From: Epiperipatus broadwayi
Lineage: Eukaryota > Onychophora > Udeonychophora > Euonychophora > Peripatidae
Direction of reading: 5' to 3'
Length of the DNA: 64,000 bases
Assembly (NCBI GenBank): GCA_028023455.1
Contig: JAQFVV010006310.1
Span: 4,094,001 to 4,158,000 of the forward strand
Part shown: one piece after another, positions 60,541 to 64,000 of the stretch
Layout of the letters: the number at the start of each line of letters is the position of its first letter
Numbering within the stretch: position 1 is the first letter of the stretch
Notes under the pieces: model-generated
What the model was told of the DNA's origin: nothing
Database searches by the model: none
What the model saw: the letters and a program-made list of their open reading frames with translations, nothing else
Made by a program: the position numbers and the translations under genes

Positions 60541-61429
60541 CCTTATATAATGCTGCTATAAATGGTTTATAAATATATATATATATAAGATCTATAGTAG
60601 TGAAATATTAATCAACATGGACCACTATTATACTTCAATCATTACATATGCTGGTAGTTCTTAAAAATGAAATTATGGAAAGTGCCAATAGAAGAAACAT
60701 TCAGATCAAGTAACGAAAGACAATGTTGATTTCATCTGTAATTATTACTTATATCAATTATTATCATTATCAGTTTTTTTAAAAATATATATTTAAAATT
60801 TATTAATATATTTATGACATGACTCTTATTAAATTAGAAATCAATTTATATTTTATTTTATAAGTTTGAAATGGAGAATGAATAGTAATTAAACTATTGA
60901 TTCTTTTGTTTCCAATAAGCATTTTTAAAACAAAGTTATTGCAAACTAAAACATTAATATTAAAGTTGTATAAACAATTTAATCTCTGCATATACAGTGA
61001 ATTTGGTAACCTTGATTTTAAACTGATTTTACTAATGGATCAGCTGGTATCAGCATGCATTGATAAACTATTAAGTATTGAAAAAATAGTAGATTTAGTT
61101 AGTTATATATTTAATTATTCTTAATATAACCTCCTATGATTCTTGATATACTTTATTAATTTTGGTTCTATATCTGTTATATGTGGGGGTGTATCAGAGA
61201 ATGATTTACCAGGTAATGCCTTGCTTTATTAATATGTAGATTGTATATGTACACATCTGACATACAAATATCATAAAATAATAATGCTATTTTACCACCA
61301 TAGATTATTTTATTTGTCTTAATGACCGAGTTTTGCATACTTTTGCAACTAATACATGGCCATCACATAGGTTTTTTTGAGTATTCATGATGTTAGTTAT
61401 TTCTATGATATATTTTTTATATATAGAGG
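60541..61429. other. AT-rich spacer
   Basis: TA tract at 60,565-60,590. A 75-codon ORF at 60,897-61,124 has no motif. Confidence 0.5.
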
Positions 61430-61740
61430 CTAAACTCTCCACACAGTAGTGTGACTCATTGCAAGCCAGAGTAATCAATGAATGCAAGATTTATGCATAA
61501 AATCCCCATCTAATGCCTACTTATCCAATATCCCCGGACTAGTTTCTAGCTTGTAGCTTTCATCAGTGAAGAGTCTTGGATCTGACAGCACTGCAATTAG
61601 ATCTTAGGATTTAATGCAATCCTCCAGCAATTACCTTTTACCTTATTGGCTAACTATAAAGCTTTTAGTCCAAAATGAAAACATAAAAAATGTTTTCAAT
61701 TCAAGCTCATTAGCTTGTACAATTGCATAGATCTGAATTC
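61430..61740 (-). repeat. Family F unit, longest single copy
   Basis: On the minus strand it runs from GAGCTTGAATTGAAAAC, through AATCCTAAGATCTAATTGCA, GTGCTGTCAGATCCAAGACT, CTGATGA (61,560-61,566) and GAAAC (61,542-61,546), to ATTGATTACTCTGGCTTGC and GTAGTGTGGAGAG. It covers the central part and one arm of the head-to-head pair at 9,384-9,870. Confidence 0.65.
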
Positions 61741-61834
61741 AGTTTAGCATGTATACTTTTTGGTAGTTTTGGTTCTTTAATAACCAGAGACACCATAATC
61801 CTATTGGGAAGGATTAGTATTCAACTACTAAACA

Positions 61835-61985
61835 TCACATGATCACCATTCTTTATGCTTACATAAGCTGTTTATACAGAGGCATCAATTGATTACTCTG
61901 GCTTGCACTGAATGGTGCTACTGTATGTAGAGCTTAGCCTCTGTGTAAACAACTTGTGTAAGCATAAAGAATGGTGATCAGGTGA
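61835..61985. repeat. Inverted repeat with 49-bp arms, related to family F
   Basis: TCACATGATCACCATTCTTT (61,835 onward) is mirrored by AAAGAATGGTGATCAGGTGA (ending 61,985). The 53-bp loop includes ATTGATTACTCTGGCTTGCA, a family F segment. Confidence 0.75.
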
Positions 61986-63234
61986 TATTTTTTTTATGTA
62001 AATAAGCTGAGTTCATTTAATTGTATTTATGGACTGATTTGTCTGAGCATAAAAATACTTGTTAATATCTTACTACATAAACCTAAGAATGTCACAAGTC
62101 AAGAGAAATAACATTATCATTCTTAAGCAATAAATTATTTCTAATTTATTAAACATATTTGTAGATATTGTCTGTTTGTTTATTAATAGTTAGTATAGCA
62201 ATAGAAAAAAAACACTTGGTATATATAAGTCATAACCATTATTAATAGATGTGATTTCATTTCTATGATTTAATAAATTATTATAATTATAAAATATTTC
62301 ATTTTGTACATACGAGTATATTGCTTCCAATAATAGGACATTATGATAGTTATCAGAGTTTCTGATCTCTGCAATTGAGCAGACTTAAAAGAAGAGAAGT
62401 GACTTTGAATATTAGTAAAAATGGGATCATATAGTCAGTAAATTATAACTTCCCTACAGCATATATTTCTTCATTATCATTAGATAGTTTGAGATAGATT
62501 GATATAAAGAAGAATATATAGGCTTTTCATCCAGTGATACCCTCTGATTAAGATATCAATTCAACCTGACCATTACAATAAAGAAGATTTACAATTTTTA
62601 ACAAGTCTGGTTTTAAAAACTTTATTACATTTTAATTTACAAGTGTCAATCTTTCTGCACTCACAACATTGATACTATCTATGTCAGATAAATATATAAA
62701 TGATTATTAATGATAATTTATTAAGCTAGAGATTATCATATCATCGGTAAATCAATTATAATATTTTCATATTGATAAATATTAAACAAATGAAGGAACC
62801 ACGTGCAAAAGATTGTGATCTCAGCACAAATTTCTTAGATATGTTTTCTTTTTAATGTTTTTATTCATATATTACAAGAATGTGTGGTGGAGCAAACACT
62901 TTAAGTATACCTAAAAAAAATCTACATTTCATGAATTAAAGTAATATATAATATATATGTTTTTAATAAATAACTGAATAGTTTAGTTATGGGGAGTTCA
63001 TCAGAAGTTTTATACGTGAAACTGTATCCCATGGACATTGAGTTTCAAACACTACCTTAGCCTCAAACTATGCAGGAAAATATTTAGAATTTTTATAAAA
63101 TCTGAATGAAATTTGAATCTGAAAATTACATTGTGCTTATTCAAGAAAATAATAACAATAATGTATATTTTTAATAAATAAATAAAAAGACTATTTAATA
63201 GATAAAAGTAAAGACATTTTTTTTTTATAAATCA
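61986..63234. other. AT-rich spacer without identified features
   Basis: Nothing supported apart from TA tracts. Confidence 0.5.
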
Positions 63235-63620
63235 AAAGTCTGATTAAAGCCTATTGTAAATGTAGGAATTTTTAGATTTACTATTTTAAAAGCACATTTA
63301 TCTGGTCTTTTAACTAAAAAAAAATTCTGATGGATTATGAAAACAAAGAAACTAGAATGTAACTTTAAATATGTAACAGCAACTATAAAGTTACTTAATA
63401 AAAAGAATTGGATTGCACAAATAATTATCAAAATTATTTGGAGATCTAATTAAAGATCAAAATATTTTGTAAATTATCTGATCAGGAGGAATTGTGTTTT
63501 ATTAGAAATTAGTATTTCCAACTTATTAGATAATAAGTTTAATCAATATTGTAATTAAGAAAATGGGATGATTAATTAATAAATTTGAAAAAAAAAAGAA
63601 TTTAAAAAGCTAATTATCAA
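63235..63620 (-). repeat. Dispersed repeat family E, minus copy
   Basis: Reverse complement aligns with 12,740-13,150 over nearly 400 bp; shared blocks are given there. A 68-codon minus ORF inside it (63,225-63,431) is not conserved in the other copy. Confidence 0.6.
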
Positions 63621-64000
63621 CAAAGATAGTGTCAGACAATGATTGGCAAGAGTATAAATGCTACCAACTTTCTATTGTATTTTTCCTGTTAAGAATCTGT
63701 TATTTAGTTTGCTGTCAGTTCAATAGTGTGCTATACTCATTCTACTACAGTTTGCTGAGTCCTTCATTGAGAACCAATACATTCATCAGAAATGTACAGC
63801 TATATAGACAGATATCTTAACATCACCACACACTGCTAAACTATTAGTGTTTGTTCAATGTTCACTGCCCAGTTCTTTCATTTGGCCACCTGAAATGTAG
63901 TAAATATCTTTGACCACCATTTCTGAGACACATACCCATCATCAGGTAAGAGTATTGCCAAACAAGACTCAAGATATATGCTGCCCCAAAAAGGAGGAGT
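63621..64000. other. GC-richer segment at the right edge with a hammerhead-like motif
   Basis: On the minus strand CTGATGA (63,939-63,945) is followed by a TGGG/CTCA stem with a TATGTGT loop and then GAAA (63,920-63,923). The rest of the segment is unassigned and runs off the window. Confidence 0.4.

Noticed and set aside
1-64000. Bacterial-type features: operons, CRISPR arrays, Shine-Dalgarno sites
   Set aside because: The sequence is clearly eukaryotic repeat-rich DNA; none of the tandem repeats has CRISPR spacing or unique spacers.

Overview
The window looks like animal nuclear DNA, probably from an invertebrate, and nearly all of it is intergenic or intronic. It is very AT-rich (by eye about 70% or more), full of homopolymer and TA tracts, and visibly poor in CpG outside a few inserted elements. 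No long intact ORF exists on either strand. Recognisable content is eukaryotic: RTE-type and other non-LTR retrotransposon remnants, a Penelope-like element, tRNA-derived SINEs, hAT-like and other TIR elements, palindromic MITEs, and TATC/CATC microsatellites. I cannot name the species.

Layout. 0-10 kb: two dispersed repeats, a 0.72-kb TIR element with GGGGG-type ends, a cluster of old tRNA-like SINEs, then a 2.2-kb inverted repeat made of two head-to-head Penelope-like fragments, followed by a 0.49-kb head-to-head insertion with 14-bp target-site duplications. 10-25 kb: a mini-SINE, a degenerate 34-bp minisatellite, several palindromic elements (one with a GC-rich core and a perfect 55-bp duplication), a SINE carrying a hammerhead-like motif, and a second copy of the repeat seen at the left end. 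25-40 kb: a 1.37-kb insertion with a poly(A) end and 15-bp target-site duplications, old LINE tails, three more long inverted repeats, and a good candidate protein-coding exon on the minus strand at 39.3-39.5 kb. 40-44 kb: a short hAT-like element and a decayed minus-strand RTE retrotransposon whose endonuclease and RT can still be followed. 44-53 kb: almost featureless AT-rich DNA. 53.5-58 kb: a nest of retroelement pieces (a plus-strand RT cut by a 1.3-kb TIR element, a minus-strand LINE C-terminus, and the 3' end of the same RTE family as at 41-44 kb). 58-64 kb: another mini-SINE and further members of the inverted-repeat and dispersed families.

Genes. The only convincing host coding sequence is the 199-bp minus-strand exon at 39,311-39,509, with a poly-pyrimidine acceptor and a GT donor. 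Weaker minus-strand candidates at 27.8, 24.2 and 12.3 kb have compatible splice phases, so much of the window may be introns of one long minus-strand gene. I do not recognise the protein.

The most unusual signal is a repeated hammerhead-ribozyme-like layout (CTGANGA, short stem-loop, GAAA) in several different repeat families, in a window that also holds Penelope-like sequence. Such ribozymes are known from Penelope-like elements; whether these copies are active cannot be judged from sequence reading alone.
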